Assembly: GCA_914767715.1 (NCBI GenBank)
Contig: OU612069.1
Location: 7,008,001-7,068,000, forward strand
Direction: 5' to 3'
From: Membranipora membranacea
Taxonomy: Eukaryota > Bryozoa > Gymnolaemata > Cheilostomatida > Membraniporidae
Length of the DNA: 60,000 nt
A program made the translations under genes and the position numbers. The notes beneath the pieces are model-generated. The model saw only the letters and a list, made by a program, of their open reading frames with translations, was not told the origin of the DNA and did no database searches. Below, piece after piece: positions 46,338 through 59,200 of this stretch; position 1 is the first letter of the stretch, and each line of letters starts with the position of its first letter.

Positions 46338-47590
46338 AAATGGTCAAAACCCTAGTGCTAGCGCTAATGCTAAAAGTAATGCTCATGAATTTCCCGATGC
46401 AACAGGTGGTGTCAACCAATTAGGCTCATTTGTTAGACATGGAAATTGTGGCGGCGAGCCAAAACCCAGATATGAAAACTCCAATGGTGGTAAATCCTAC
46501 AGAGGTACATCAAATCGTAAGACAGCTGAATCATGCTATAGGTGTGGTTCTTCCAATCATATTGGTAGTGATACTAACTGCCCAGCTAAGGATAAACAGT
46601 GTAATAAATGCTCAAAAATAGGTCATTTTGCTATTGTGTGTAGGAGTGTTGAACCTTAGAAAAAAGTACATTCTATATTGTCAGCTGGTAGTCAAAATGC
46701 TGATCAAGGTCAGGCAGCATTTCAGAGCAGAACTATGAGGCCGAAGTTTAATCTAGACAAGCTTGAAATCAGAGTAGGAAACATTCTGCTTGATGTGCTT
46801 GTAGATTCTGGCTCACAGAGCAATGTGATTAGTAAAGACACATTTGATTTACTTGTGTCAAGAGGTCTTAGAGTCAAAGTAGAGCCGACAGACCTGGAAC
46901 TGTTTCCGTATACTGCAGATAGGCCCTTAGACTTGTTCGGATGCTTCAATGTGGAACTAGAAGCAGGAAATCAGCTGGCAACAGCTGAAATCATAATTAT
47001 TAAAGATAGGAATCAGTCATCGTTGTTGAGTAATGATACATCTCATGCACTAAAACTAATCAAAATAGACTACAATGTAGGAGTAAATAGCTTAGATTCT
47101 AATGTCAGTAATTACGGTAGTCTGCTAGATAACTTTAAGAATTTATTTTCAGGCGTAGGTAAATTCAAACGAAAGATATAAAAATAGGAATAGATCCTAA
47201 TGTAGCTCCAGTGTGTCAACCATATAATCACGTTCCATGCGCACTGAGGAGTAAAGTAGAGGCTAAACTAGAACAGCTAGTTAAATCAGATATCATAGAG
47301 GTAGTAGCAAAGCCTACACAGTGGATTTCACCTTCGATTTGTGTACCTAAGGCTAATGGGGATATTAGGCTTTGTGTTGATATGCATAGGGCAAACCAGG
47401 CAATTATTGGGGAAAGACATCCCATGCCGACTGTTGATGATTTATTACAGGATATGAATGGCAGCAAGGTTTTCAGCAAATTAGACATGAAGGAAGGTTT
47501 CACGCAATTTGCGTTGCATACTGATTCAAGGGATATCACAACATTCAGTTGTCACATTGGCTTATACCGATATAAGAGGTTATTTTACTC
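46338..47590 (+). mobile_element. Ty3/Gypsy LTR retrotransposon fragment, truncated
   Basis: Plus-strand order: gag C-terminus with two zinc knuckles (about 46,525-46,650; CYRCGSSNHIG and CNKCSKIGHFAIVC), a stop, protease (about 46,730-47,000; VLVDSGSQSNVI), a frame shift near 47,180, then the start of reverse transcriptase. The RT breaks off at about 47,590, before the YxDD box. No LTR, RNase H or integrase is seen. The orientation is opposite to the minus-strand gene on its left. Confidence 0.88.
46678..47181 (+). pseudogene. Gypsy-type aspartic protease and linker
   Basis: The 167-codon frame contains the retropepsin active site DSGS in VLVDSGSQSNVIS, with a conserved flap-like region downstream. 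It follows the zinc knuckles in the same frame after one stop codon and is followed by the RT in another frame, so the polyprotein is broken. Confidence 0.85.
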
Positions 47591-47642
47591 CCCTTCAACA
47601 AGGTTGCTCGGTCAACTCTCGATTATCTCCCCGGAAAATTAG
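47211..47642 (+). pseudogene. Gypsy-type reverse transcriptase, N-terminal half only
   Basis: The frame has the RT lead-in (KLEQLVKSDIIEVV), PSICVPKANGDIRLCVDMHR, MPTVDDLL and FSKLDMKEGFTQFAL, which are standard Ty3/Gypsy RT blocks. Homology stops after GLYRYKRL near 47,580. The remaining 20 codons are unrelated sequence. The catalytic YxDD region is absent. Confidence 0.88.
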
Positions 47643-47689
47643 TACACAATGAATGGCATACCTGAGCTGAAAACAATGAAAAACCAAAA

Positions 47690-49330
47690 CTTCTACTTAA
47701 AAGAGTACAAAGTAATATTCCAGCTAGGAGGCTTAAATTCCACATACTCATCAATGGAGGTCTGAACCTGGTGCTAATTTAGTCTTGAGGACCCTTGTTC
47801 AACGCTGCTGCCTCAGCTCCATATTATGGCAGCAGTTTTTCAGAGAATGAAATTTTTTTGACCGTATAAAATCATGTTTATACGTCACCGCTCCAAAATT
47901 TATATGAGCTTGATCTTCAGGCAATCTGGAGTTCATCAGTATAAAATCTGAGGCTGTCAGATGATTTGATGCCTTGCTGCTGCTCAAAATAAGATGTGGT
48001 TATACGTAAGATTTTTTTTCCACTTTTTAACCGAGTCAAAAATTCTCACTAGTGATTTGAAACATGATGCTATTTATCTTAAGAATTCTTATCCATCTCT
48101 TCTGCCAGTCATAACACCATTGAGGTGGCAACTTCAAAAGTTAATGGATATTTGGCCTTGAAAATACTTTCTGATCTTTCGTCTTCTAAACTTATACGAG
48201 CGTAATTTATCCACAATAGGGAATATAGTGGTATATTAGATTAGTCTGTCAGACAGCCGATGATCATGCTGCTGCTGCCCAAAAGAGAATGCATTTACAG
48301 TTGTTTTTTTTACGAGAAAGGTTTTTTGACATTGGAAAATACTAATATAATCCAACAGCTTCAAAAAATTCATGCTACAGCCAAAATTAAATCAAACAGT
48401 ATATAAATTGAAGCTGTCAGGAAATTTTATGTCTTAATGCTGTTCGAAAGAAAATATGGTAATAGTAATACAGATCATCATATTGGCGGCTGATAAAATG
48501 TTCATGTTTATTTATTTGCAGCTCATAGCAGTGGTCCTTGTACAATATAGCATGGACCATGAATAATTGACTGTTATGCATGCTTACATCAGAAGGGGAT
48601 TTTAGTTTAGGATATCAATCATTACACAGTATCGGGTGGGTGGGTGGTTGTGTCTTTCTGCCCCACACCTAAATTCTATCAGAATGGTTTTGTGACCTCA
48701 CAGCTTCAAACCTTATACCAGCTGGTCTACACGGCAGTCTAATGGTATAAAAATGATACACTCAGACAGTCAATGGCATTGCTGCTGCTCAAAAGAAAAT
48801 TTGGTTACATCGCAGCCTGCAAGTTTTAGCCACTCACAAATGTCAATGTTTGATTTATACAACCTATAACCAGTTATACTTGGTGCAGTATGTTATAGAT
48901 GGAAGACGCATTACTACAGAGTTTGTACATCATTGCCAAGTTAATTCTGATTGATTCTCAATTACATTTTACTGTTTGATACAGATGTTGTGGATCAGTG
49001 GTACCGTGCAGCAGGACAGTCAGGAACAAGATTGCTGGATTACATCCAGGCTAAAACTTTTTTAAAACCCAGTTTAAACTTAGGCCATGGAGTAAGGGTA
49101 GAGTTGGTACTAGACCAAGTTTGGTCCATTTGCCTGCATTCAGAGTTGCTCCCGATCCACTAGTCACGCTGCGGCGTGACCAGTGGAAGGAAGCAACTCG
49201 AATGCAGGCAATTGGATTAAACTTGTTGTAGGTAGGTACTGTTGAAAAATTATATGCGATGCTCCTGATCAAAAGGAAATGGGGTTATATTCTGCTGTTC
49301 ACGCCATATCAAGTGGTGCTGCATGCTTAG
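47690..49330. repeat. Degenerate tandem repeat, units about 170-490 bp
   Basis: A block with GCTGCTGCTCAAAA followed by an A-rich run and a GGTTA-like end recurs near 47,970, 48,265, 48,440 (weaker), 48,785 and 49,255. Each is preceded by a CTGTCAG-like block and, further upstream, an AGCTTCAAA-like block. Unit length varies, partly from the palindromic element inserted at 49,106-49,239. No gene. Confidence 0.55.
49106..49239. mobile_element. Fold-back (palindromic) MITE-like element, copy 2
   Basis: This is the best-preserved copy. GTAC-flanked arms of about 60 bp read inward to CGTGACxAGTGG-like sequence around a centre at 49,172. The arms share TTGCCTGCATTC and GAGTTGCT with their reverse complements. 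A hairpin with few mismatches is expected. It lies inside the degenerate tandem repeat. Confidence 0.8.
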
Positions 49331-50020
49331 GATTTCAGCAGGCCACAAATTGTCCAGTTGTAGGTTCTAATTATTCACTCTGTGTAAACCAGTTATAAGT
49401 GATATTATTGTGATTGTTGAAATGTTTTCCAGCCATATACCTCATATCTTTCCATACCATTATTCTAAGGTTTTAGATAACATTAAGGCTTGCAAAGAGC
49501 CACTTACCACCATATCAAACCCTAGAACAACTATTTAGGCACCGCGACAACAAACATTTGCAATATCCATCGGCCACCACAGAAGGAACAAACTTGTTCT
49601 AATAAAGCCCTAAATATCTGTCTCAACTTTTCGCTAGTGTTTCAAAACCTGAAACCTTGTCAAAGGTCTGAGATCAGTGGGAGCACTAGGGTTCGAGAAA
49701 TGACTTTATCATTTGAAAACTATACCAATGCTACAGAGATAAAATAATTATGTTATCTTTATGACAAAACTTGAACACTGATCAAAGGCATTCCCCGTAA
49801 TTCCCATCAAATATATTTATTTACTAACAATAACAGCTAGAGCTCAGCGGTCAGTTTATTGTAAAAGATACGGATTAATGAAAATATTACATAATGTTTT
49901 CACGAGATGCAAGGTATGAATCAACATTATTACAAACATCTTAGGATGAAGTGGTCAGTTGCTTGTTCGCCAGCCAAAGATGAAGTACCGCTTTGATATT
50001 TCACCTTTTTTTTTCTTTAG

Positions 50021-51566
50021 CAAAAATGTTACATCTCAGTTTCGGCGAATCTCTGCAAACTCTCTAAGGATTAATTTCATCGCCAGTCAAGTAATTGAAG
50101 CAGACAGTACTCCCCAGAATTTGGTAAGTTGCCTCCTATCTTGTCAATAGTCTCTAGTGTGATATTTTTCCCATTTTTGTATGCATAGTTATAGTTTTTA
50201 TATCGATCTGTGGTTTTGAATTGTGAAGAGATTGACACTTGCTGCAAGCTGAGGGCGTTTAGCTTATAAAGTGTATCATCGTGTTCAGCGGATATTCATC
50301 GATTGATCAATTCAATTAGAATGACTGAATTTGGTTGATATCAATTGACGATGAAAGGAGAACATGAGTTATTTTGTGTGATGCCAGACAAAGTTATTAT
50401 TTAAATGATATATAGGCTGGTGAACCGAGAATTAGTTCAGTTCAGCTCCACGTTCAATCCGTTCTCAAACAGCTCAAAATTGTATGATACTAAACTTAGA
50501 TTCGCAAAAGTCATGATCTTGGAGTATCTTCATTGTGAAATTCAGCTGTGCAGCTGATTTGACAGAATATGAATTTACCAAGGTTTCGCAGCAATGCATT
50601 AATGGGTAGCAAATAATGTGCTGGGCAGCATCAGCTTTGTGCATTACGCGATGCAAAACTCAAAGTAGTTGCTGACTCTAAGCTGGGTAACACTTCAGTT
50701 TAGGGGAGGTTCCAAGACTTTGCTGTAATAATTATAGAGCACAGGCTAAATAATAACAGGAACAGGAAACAAGTATTGATTGGGTGTGTGAATTATATTG
50801 ATTTCGATTTTAATTTTTGGATACTCTCATGCTGTGAAATGCCTCAGCAGCTGTATGGGGCTAAGTAACTTTTGCTCATGACACTCTGTTGTTGGAAGAC
50901 TAGCTAAGTATTGATTGATTACATAAATTATATCGACTTTTTTGATTTTGGGTTCTCTCATGCTGTGGAATGCCTCAGCAACTGCATGAGTGGCATATTA
51001 GCGGCGAGTCAGTAAACCAGAGTTTCACTCTTTCTTTTCCAGATGATTCTCTACTGGTGAGCTACCTAATGCGGCCTCTCTATTTTTGAAAGCCATCAGA
51101 AACCAGATATGTTATGGAGAACCAGGTAACCGTTACCAGCTGTGAGAAGTTTTCCGCTGCAACCAAATCAGTAGAGTCATCATGCTGGAATGAAAGAAAT
51201 CATTGGAATACCTAGAAACAATATCAATCAATAAACTACTTTTGCTATTATTTTTCATGGTCATATCACATAATTAAACTTTTGGGTATTGAAAATTCAT
51301 TTAATCAAGCTGGACATCCAACACATCAATTTACAGCTAGTTTACAAATTCTTCATAACCCGACATGGCTATCCAAATTCTTAAAATACATTTGTTGACA
51401 TCCTGCATGCAGATCATCTTATATTCTTATTCATACATAGTTGTTTTATTTTGTAGGTCAAAATTTCATCACTGACCCTGGTGATAAAACCATAAGGCCT
51501 TTTACATCAGCAGCATTTGTGGCAGCCTCATCCAGACAACAACAACACAGCTTGCATGACATGTGA
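50021..51566 (+). CDS. Two isolated candidate exons, plus strand
   Basis: 50,021-50,123 has a long pyrimidine-tract acceptor and GTAAGT donor and an open frame of 34 codons (SQFRRISANSLRINF, then IEADSTPQNL). 51,457-51,566 has a strong TTTTGTAG acceptor and a 36-codon open end (QNFITDPGDKTIRPF, then SSRQQQHSLHDM and TGA). The first leaves in phase 0 while the second needs phase 1, so they do not join directly. No family is recognised. Either may be chance. Confidence 0.28.
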
Positions 51567-51569
51567 CAC

Positions 51570-52830
51570 TCTATTTTCATTCAAATTACTCAAATCACTT
51601 TCTGAAAATATAAAGTTTTATGGCAGCATCTGGTGCACTGTGCAAGGCCAATAAGTTACCAAAAACTTTCCTCGACACATTCGATACCATGGGTTGATAA
51701 ATTGAAAATCACCAGAATGATGATGTTTTAAAACCTTGAATTCTTGTCAACACATAATATATACCCTGTTAAAATTTATAACGATAGAATATTATTATTC
51801 ATTTTCTGCCACATGAAAATGAATGCAGATGACAATGCAAATAATATTCAATGTTTATTTTTGTAAATTATTGTTCATAGCTCGCTAAGAGATATAAAAT
51901 CTGCTGATGTAAAAGTCCCAGAGTGACGTTATGAGTCACAACAAGTTCCTCTCAATAGTTATGTTTGTCTTAGCATTTTCATGTACACCTAGATCAAGTT
52001 TCATAAATATTTACGTAAGCACTGAATTGAATTTATACACTTATATTATATCGTTGCAAACAATAAAGGCCGGTAGCCATCAGTCTTATCTTATAATTTT
52101 TAAGAATCAGCATCTGAAATAATCAGGTATTGTAGCTTTTTTTGCACATGCTTCGAAAACAACCATGAGTTTGATATTAAAAAATGTTACTTTCTCTGTG
52201 TCATTGAGTTTTCATGTAATTTAATAAACTTTCAGTGTAAATAGAGTCCATGAAGTTTATTATTAATCGAAAGACAAATTATTGACTCCACGCATTGCAG
52301 CTTGCTGTTTTTGGACCCCCCCCCCACTGTAGCTATTGGACTTAGCCCCCTCACCGGTAGCTGCCAATGCTGCAGAATGTGAAATATGTAGCCTCAGGGC
52401 ATTATACTGGATAACCACCTTACCTATGACAATAATTGGTTGCTAAGGCTAAATTTGATCTTGATCGAGCATGTTTAATTTGATTGGCATGATGGTAATT
52501 GGTTGGTTGGTGGTTGGTGGCGGATGATAAAGAGGTTGCTGGATCAAATCCCACTTTGGGCACTTAAAAGATCTGCTTATAGTAATGAGAGGTCCCAAGT
52601 CAACCTATAGAACTATTATTACAACAGATATGCCATTAATACACATCTGTGGTGCTATTTTTTCTTGTGGGCCCTGATTCACTTTTATATCATTTGAGGG
52701 GGTCAGAGTTGGACCTCTTCCTCCTACCAGAGATTTACTTGAGCCATGAGTATAGATTCAATGTATAAGAGAGCCATAAGTTTATGGTATTTCTTGAATA
52801 ACAATGGAATTCAAAAGGATAAAAAACACT
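51570..52830. other. AT-rich stretch, no gene seen
   Basis: No splice-flanked frame with recognisable content. A C-run lies at 52,315-52,325 and a TTGG-rich simple stretch at 52,500-52,520. Confidence 0.4.
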
Positions 52831-52837
52831 AAGTTAC

Positions 52838-52958
52838 CAATTAAACGTACATGTTCATTCTCCAGCTGCAAATCATCTACTGACAGAGTGGTGCTTGTAT
52901 ATTCTGCTGTCTGGTCAATAAATGTACTTAAACCTCCATCTCCCATGTGTTGAGCCAT
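52838..52958 (-). CDS. Candidate first coding exon, minus strand
   Basis: ATG at 52,958 is directly preceded in frame by a stop. 40 codons follow, with MAQHMGDGGLSTFI and LSVDDLQLENEHVRLI, and the exon ends in phase 1 at a GTAACT donor. The Thr/Ser-rich and amphipathic composition looks protein-like. The next exon was not identified. It might be the start of the minus-strand gene that ends at 43,012, if an exon with phases 1 in and 2 out lies between. Confidence 0.35.
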
Positions 52959-53448
52959 TCATTAAAACATTGTTCCTACCACTGTAGATAACAGGCAAAG
53001 ATATGGTATTAGAAAAATCTAAAACCTCTAACCAATTACTTGATTATTATCATGTTTATAACTCTGACAATGAATTCCTTGGATGATCACAAATAGCTAT
53101 TGCTTAGATCTTACAAGTGAAGACAACTAAAACAAAATTGCATTGTGGGATACTCCATTTCACAATATAATTTGATGCTACTCTTATGGCGCAATCTTGA
53201 GGTTTTCTTTTCTAATGCGAGCTATTGCCATTTTTTAGAAGGAGGAGGAAATTTAGATCACTTGACACCGTAGCCATAATTGTTATAACAATTACACTTT
53301 GAGACAACAAAAAATGCTATATAAATTATTCGCAGCTCACTAGGCAGCAGCGCCGTATCACCTGGCTAGCATAAAGCATTAAAGAAGAAAATACAAACAT
53401 GTTGTACATGGGGCTTTCTATGAGATAGCAGCTGGACAGAAAGCCTAC

Positions 53449-54975
53449 CTCAAATCTTACATCATCTTGCTGCCGATTTGTTGCCTTGTATAAGTAATGA
53501 CTCTGTTGTCTTATCTGATATCTGATTATCAGTACTCTGTGCCTCACAATGAGCTGCTTCAAGCTATCAGCATCTCCTGGACTCATCACCTACAAAATAA
53601 CAAGAATAAACCGTGAAGAGCTGTAATATATTCAAACATCTCTATATCAGAATCAGTCCCCCTTCCCGCATAAACCTTTTGACCAAAAATTCCCATGACT
53701 GGTAAATCCCCAGAAAATTGCATTATGAGTGGCGGAGGGGGGGAGGGGGTTTGCTGCAAATGCTTCGCTCTGCACCACGGAGATTTTGTCTCATTATAAA
53801 ACTTTGACAAATCCTCTAGATGTGACTTACGACTAACGACTTGTTTTGCATAAGAAAACCTTGGACAAACCTCTTCTATAATGGTTTTAATATAGATAGG
53901 AATAAAGGGAGGGAATTTGCACCAATCAGGCTATGAAATGAAATATGGAGGGAACTTTTGGGTGTGATGTGGTAATTGTTCACTGAGACCTCAACATGAG
54001 TGAAAGGGGAAGGAAAAAATCTGCTGCTTTGTGTGGTTATACCACAGTGATTTTATTCTCAGAGCAACAGTTTTTGAATCTAAGAAACTTAGGGTTTTAT
54101 AATGTAGAACTTATGGCAGATATACCCTGGATGCAGGTGACACAAGACTAGTTTGAACGTAGCAAAAAGAAAGCAAAAGAGCTCTTCAGATTGTATGTAA
54201 CTATTGATCTGCATAGAAACACCCAGCTGTTATACACACCATTCGCAGACCAGAGTATATATCGCAATGGCTAACATTTCTGTGTAACAACATTCATAAA
54301 ACCAACTGGTAATTCTGTGCAGCGTGACCAGTAGCATTTATCGGCAGCTAGATGCTGGAATATACCAATATTTTAAGTTGGTGCTCTATACATCTGAATA
54401 GTCCTCAAAAGTCTTCTTGTGAATTATACCAACTTTGGTAGTGTGCCTAAATCAAGTTTTATCCATTGGAGTTGCCCCCCCCCCTCCACTGGTAATGCCG
54501 AACGCTGGTAAATGGATCAAACTCTATTGATACCTCTGTAGTACTGGACCCCAGTCAACTTAACCACCAAAAACCCAGCAGGTCCCAACGCTTTTTGATG
54601 TATGCTGATATCATTTATCGAACTTTTCATTGCCATAAGCAGCAACTAAGCCAGCGAAAAGATCAAATGATTTTGCCACTTTGGGTCAATTTGAGTTTGC
54701 TCTGCTGATTAGCCTACCAATGAAGCAATAATGGGTAGTCAATGCTTGCTGTGCTGCTACAGATGATGATCAACGCTAGGTAAATTATTGGGTAAGGAGG
54801 AAGTATAGGACTTTTGATTACCAATTTGAAAAGCTGATACATATTCTGCAGCAGCACAAGCAGCAGTAAGCAAGGAATTCAGCAACTAACTTGGTTATGT
54901 GCCAAAATGGTCTGTTGAAAATGTGTTCCTTACCTTGAGTAGGTCCGTCCAGATCAGATGTCTTTGCACATCCAT
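53449..54975 (-). CDS. Candidate two-exon start of a minus-strand gene
   Basis: 54,975-54,934 begins with ATG after an in-frame stop (MDVQRHLIWTDLLK) and ends in phase 0 at a GTAAGG donor. 53,589-53,449 follows in phase 0, with acceptor TTTTGTAG, 47 codons (MSPGDADSLKQLIVRHRVLI, then RQQDDVRFE) and a GTAGGC donor. The content is helical and basic. No family is recognised, and the continuation below 53,449 is unclear. Confidence 0.4.
54440..54530. mobile_element. Fold-back MITE-like element, decayed copy 3
   Basis: Outer arms (AATCAAGTTTTATCCATT and its inverted partner near 54,512-54,527) and the CCACTGGT block are kept, while the inner arms are lost or replaced by a C-run. It is related to the copies at 45,226 and 49,106. 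Confidence 0.6.
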
Positions 54976-54979
54976 TGAC

Positions 54980-56217
54980 AGCTAGCTGGTGGTGTCACCT
55001 GCTCAGTCATAATACACAGAGCAACTGCTGCCTATCAATTCAAAGTGCAGAAAATAGTAAACCATCCATGTCTATCTACTTCTGTGATTGTGATGTTGAC
55101 ACAAGGTGACAAATCTGACAATTAACAGGCAAATTTATTTTTGGTGAAGTACCAGGGTATTGGCTTAGGATAAACTAGCCCCATGATCTGGGCCAATTGC
55201 ATGACAGTGCCAGCTGGTTATGCAAAAAAATTGTACTGGCATTAAAATAACATTAACACTACTGTATACTCCCAAATATTCCCTGATCTAAAATAGATAG
55301 AGGTATTCGTTGTTGACGTTTCTAATCCAAAGCTTCTATACATGACCAGACTTTCCTTATGATGTGAGACTTCGCCACCACCAGGAACCAAGCCTGTAAA
55401 AAAAAAGAGAACATTGAGAGCATACAGTAGCACTATTTGACCGAAGTTTCTGCTCTATAACTATGGTAACAAAATGATTATTTTTGTTTACACAGTACCT
55501 TCCCTGAAGTCTAACTATATCAATTAAAAATCAAACCTTTCCAATGAATTTATGAGATAACAATCAGTTGGCCACACTGGATATTCATGGTGGGCTAAAA
55601 GTATCTCTTTGATCAATATTTAAGAGGTTAAAAAAAATCGGATGTCTTATCACTCACATGTGGACATATGATTTCATAATTCAGCATAACTTGCAAAGGA
55701 TATCTGTAATTGGGGGAGTTATGTCACATTTTGCATGAATTATTAGGAACTAACAAGACGTATCCTATACCAACGAAGAGGGAAACTATTTGCAGTATTT
55801 AGCATTATCCGTCACCTTGGAAGAGTGAAGTACAGGCTGAGAGAAAATATCGCCTTTTGCAATGGCTTTCAATAGTGAAATACGTTACTCGCTAACATTT
55901 ACACAACCTCAGCTAGTGAAAATTGGTGTCAGCTGAAATCATGTCAGCCCTAAACTAGCATTTATTGCAATATTGTAGCATTTTTTAGCATGATATTTAA
56001 TCCTCACCACTGATTTCCATATTATAAACACTTTGTTATTGGGGCTACAGACATCCCCTTAGAGGTACATTTAGCTTCTAAATTAAGATCAGATTATGAA
56101 GCAAGATAATGATTTTGATTTTCAGGTAAGAGTTGAAGTGTAGTTAAGATCATTAAGTCAGGGTATAGTGTGTACTTAGAAGGGCAATGTATCGTTGGTT
56201 TATTGAATATTTAACAG
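54980..56217. other. Spacer before the right-hand gene
   Basis: No firm gene. A minus-strand frame at 55,242-55,433 is preceded by a strong T-tract acceptor (about 55,399-55,410) and could hold an exon beginning LVPGGGEVSHHKESL. A GTAAGA donor-like site at about 56,126 could end a 5' untranslated exon of the next gene. Confidence 0.35.
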
Positions 56218-59200
56218 GATGGGTAGAGGAAAGTTTCTGCAGCGAGAACAAGGGCAAAGGAAGTTCAGGGATAGATTCAGTTTGGCAAGCTGGTATGAAA
56301 TGGCAGATAAAGATAGGCCAACACACAGTGCCTTTGACTGTAAGGCTTGTGCTATGATTCCTGAGTTCGAATTGATGAAGTCAAACGCTCTTTTCATCAC
56401 AACAGAAAAGGACAAACTTACACCAGCTAGAATAGTCATTAGAACAGTAAACGAGAGAACACCTAGAGTTAGAACACCAGAAGTTTCAGCTGCAGCACGT
56501 AGGAAGATTGAGCAAAACTTTCTAAAAAAAATGCGGGATGAGTCCGTGCAAGCTCATACGACGGCACTCTATTCATCCAACTTGTCTATGAACAAATAGT
56601 TGAGGATTCGACAGAGCTGTACTTATGTAAGGCACCGTGCCAAGAGCCATATTGGTCCTTTAAGGTCTTACAATTTTGATCGCCAGTGTGTCGCTGAATA
56701 TTTGAGGAAGCTATCGCTGAACAGCAAACAGCTAGGGAAGGAAATGGCCAGAAGGTGGGCCCAACTGTCTCGCAAAGCTGGGCCGATGTTAGAGAAAAAT
56801 AGAGAGCAGGTGAGAATATGACATCATAGCAACTACGTCCTATCCTTACCAAGATTTAAATTACAATATAATATTTGGGAAGAATTAGAATCAATCCCAT
56901 GAAACCGCTGAGTTATATAGTAGAGCGTGGGGTGGCAAATCATAGTAAGAAAACCTGCCTTTTTTCTCATACTTGTAATGATTAGTAAAGGTTAAAAATC
57001 TTATAGAGATGGTTGTCAGCTGCCATTATATTGATGCAAACCTGATATATCATATCATCGTTTGTGAACATACTGCACACCCACAAACCATCCAAGTCTA
57101 TTTAGATCTGTAACAGTTAGAAAAAACATTTAGAATTAAATATTGTTGGGAAAATATCGTAGCTTTATACTGTACCACCAACTGTTAACTAATCATGGAA
57201 AATTTAACATACACTTTTAGGTAATACAAGAATATGCCAAGTCTCTAGGATACTCTTTCAATACAAGAAAGCAAGCTAGAGCAACGTACAGGAAAGTTGA
57301 TGGTGTTGCGATGCGCACTACTCTCAACCCAGACGAGCTAGGTATGAACAGAGTAGTTTGAAAACACTGATTAAATGTATCCTCAGTAGGGAACCACCTT
57401 CAATTGTTACAACATTGGTTAGTTAAGGGCAGGACAACAACTCCTGATGTGGAAAAAATAAAGGATATGATATGGGTGAGCAATGGAAAATGATATTCGT
57501 AACAACTTAGCCAATATAATTGTCTGATACTCTAACCCAGCATAGTAAATATTTGGGTTATTTGCAGTGAAAGAACGAGACAGAAGGATTTTAAGTGGGG
57601 ATATAAACATTGGCCGAGCGATTTGTCCGATCACTACGTTCACATTCAGAAATGGACAAAAAGAAGAAAAGCAGATTTATGGCAGAGTCATATCATTAGC
57701 AGTCATCAGGCAAATCCATTTGCAACAAATGGGGAACATGGGAATTCTGAGAAAAAAACAGATTTGTCACAGCTGAACCAACAGCAATGTGCACAAATTC
57801 TCAAAGACAGCGGAGGTTAGTTGGCAATGACAGAATTATCCGACAAGGTGGAATAGTGGTCCGAGTTTCAACGAAGTGTATCTAAAATAAGCAAGCTACC
57901 TATTTCAGGCATAGTTGTGTCATCCTGATACAAATTTCTGAACACCAACTGAAAATCTCAATGTATTACAGGCGGAAGAAAACCCTGTTAGCTTGTAAAT
58001 TCAATGTCGGAAACACTGTTCCAAATATAGATTCAAACTTAACCTTGTAGATATTTAGATGTTAACTTGATAATATTATCTACAAATCACTGACTGAGCA
58101 TAATAGAAATAGCTAGAGGGGCACGATAAACAAGCAGTTATTTCTAAATAAAACATAGCCTATCCCCACATCAGCCAGATATCCTCTTCATACGGATATG
58201 TATAAGGTTTCTATCTAGCTCTATAACTGTTGTTGCGAACTGATGATGATGCAAAAGCCTTACTTAGAACTGCCCTTAATTTGGCAAACAAGTAAACAGC
58301 AGCTATGTTGAAATATTCAAACTCGATCAATTGCGTTAGTGAGCATTCCCTGCTGATGAAGCCAGAACTTTTTTTGTGCACTACTAACAACATTATTAAT
58401 GTACTTTTGCTCTTACAGAGAAAGTTAATGACGATGACTGCATCAGGGATATCAAAGAAAGAATAGAAGATCTGGAAACTACTAGCTATGTGAAAGTGTG
58501 GCATGACCACAGCACCCTCAATGGCCACAGCACATTCCTTATTAGTGTGGGGTTCATCTACGACAAGGCCATGTACCTTACAGAGACAGAATCAAAAATG
58601 TAAGTTAAAAATTAAGCATTACAACAAATTTCATGGTTCCTATTGACACAACACAGATTCTTCATTGCTCTTAATGATTTCTTTTATACAAGATTCTTAC
58701 CAGCCAGCGATCATATGTAATCTATCTATTGTGTCCAATTTCTCTGTACAGCTATCTTTATGTTTTTAGGGAAAACATTCAGGCAATGGTAGAGAGGCCA
58801 TATCGGCACATGATCGGAAGATCGTCAGCCTCATCAGAAGATATGCAGCATTACACTGCCGAAAGGATAGACGAGATTGTGTCCACCATGAATGGTGTGG
58901 TGTTTGAAGGCAGGACATACTGGGCCGCTCCCAGGCTCTTTGCTGGTAAATACAATACAAAATTATAAATATATCTGATATGTGACAATTAGATGACAAT
59001 GAAGCCTCTCGTATATAAGAAGGCTGATGCAACTGTTTCCAATATTTGTAAACAAGAGGAAAATTTAAGTGCACCATATATTGCACTCTGCACGGCATTG
59101 AGCGACAGAGAGACAAAACTTCACGGATTAGCCTACAGAAACCCTAAGAATGTGGACCTTGGGGAGGGGGGAGGTTCTGTGAGGTAATCTAATCTTAAAT

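Noticed and set aside
53586-53810. Minus-strand frame ending in the 53,589 exon, read as a longer exon
   Set aside because: It is in a different frame from the supported exon and crosses a C/G-rich simple run; the strong acceptor at 53,590 defines the exon better.
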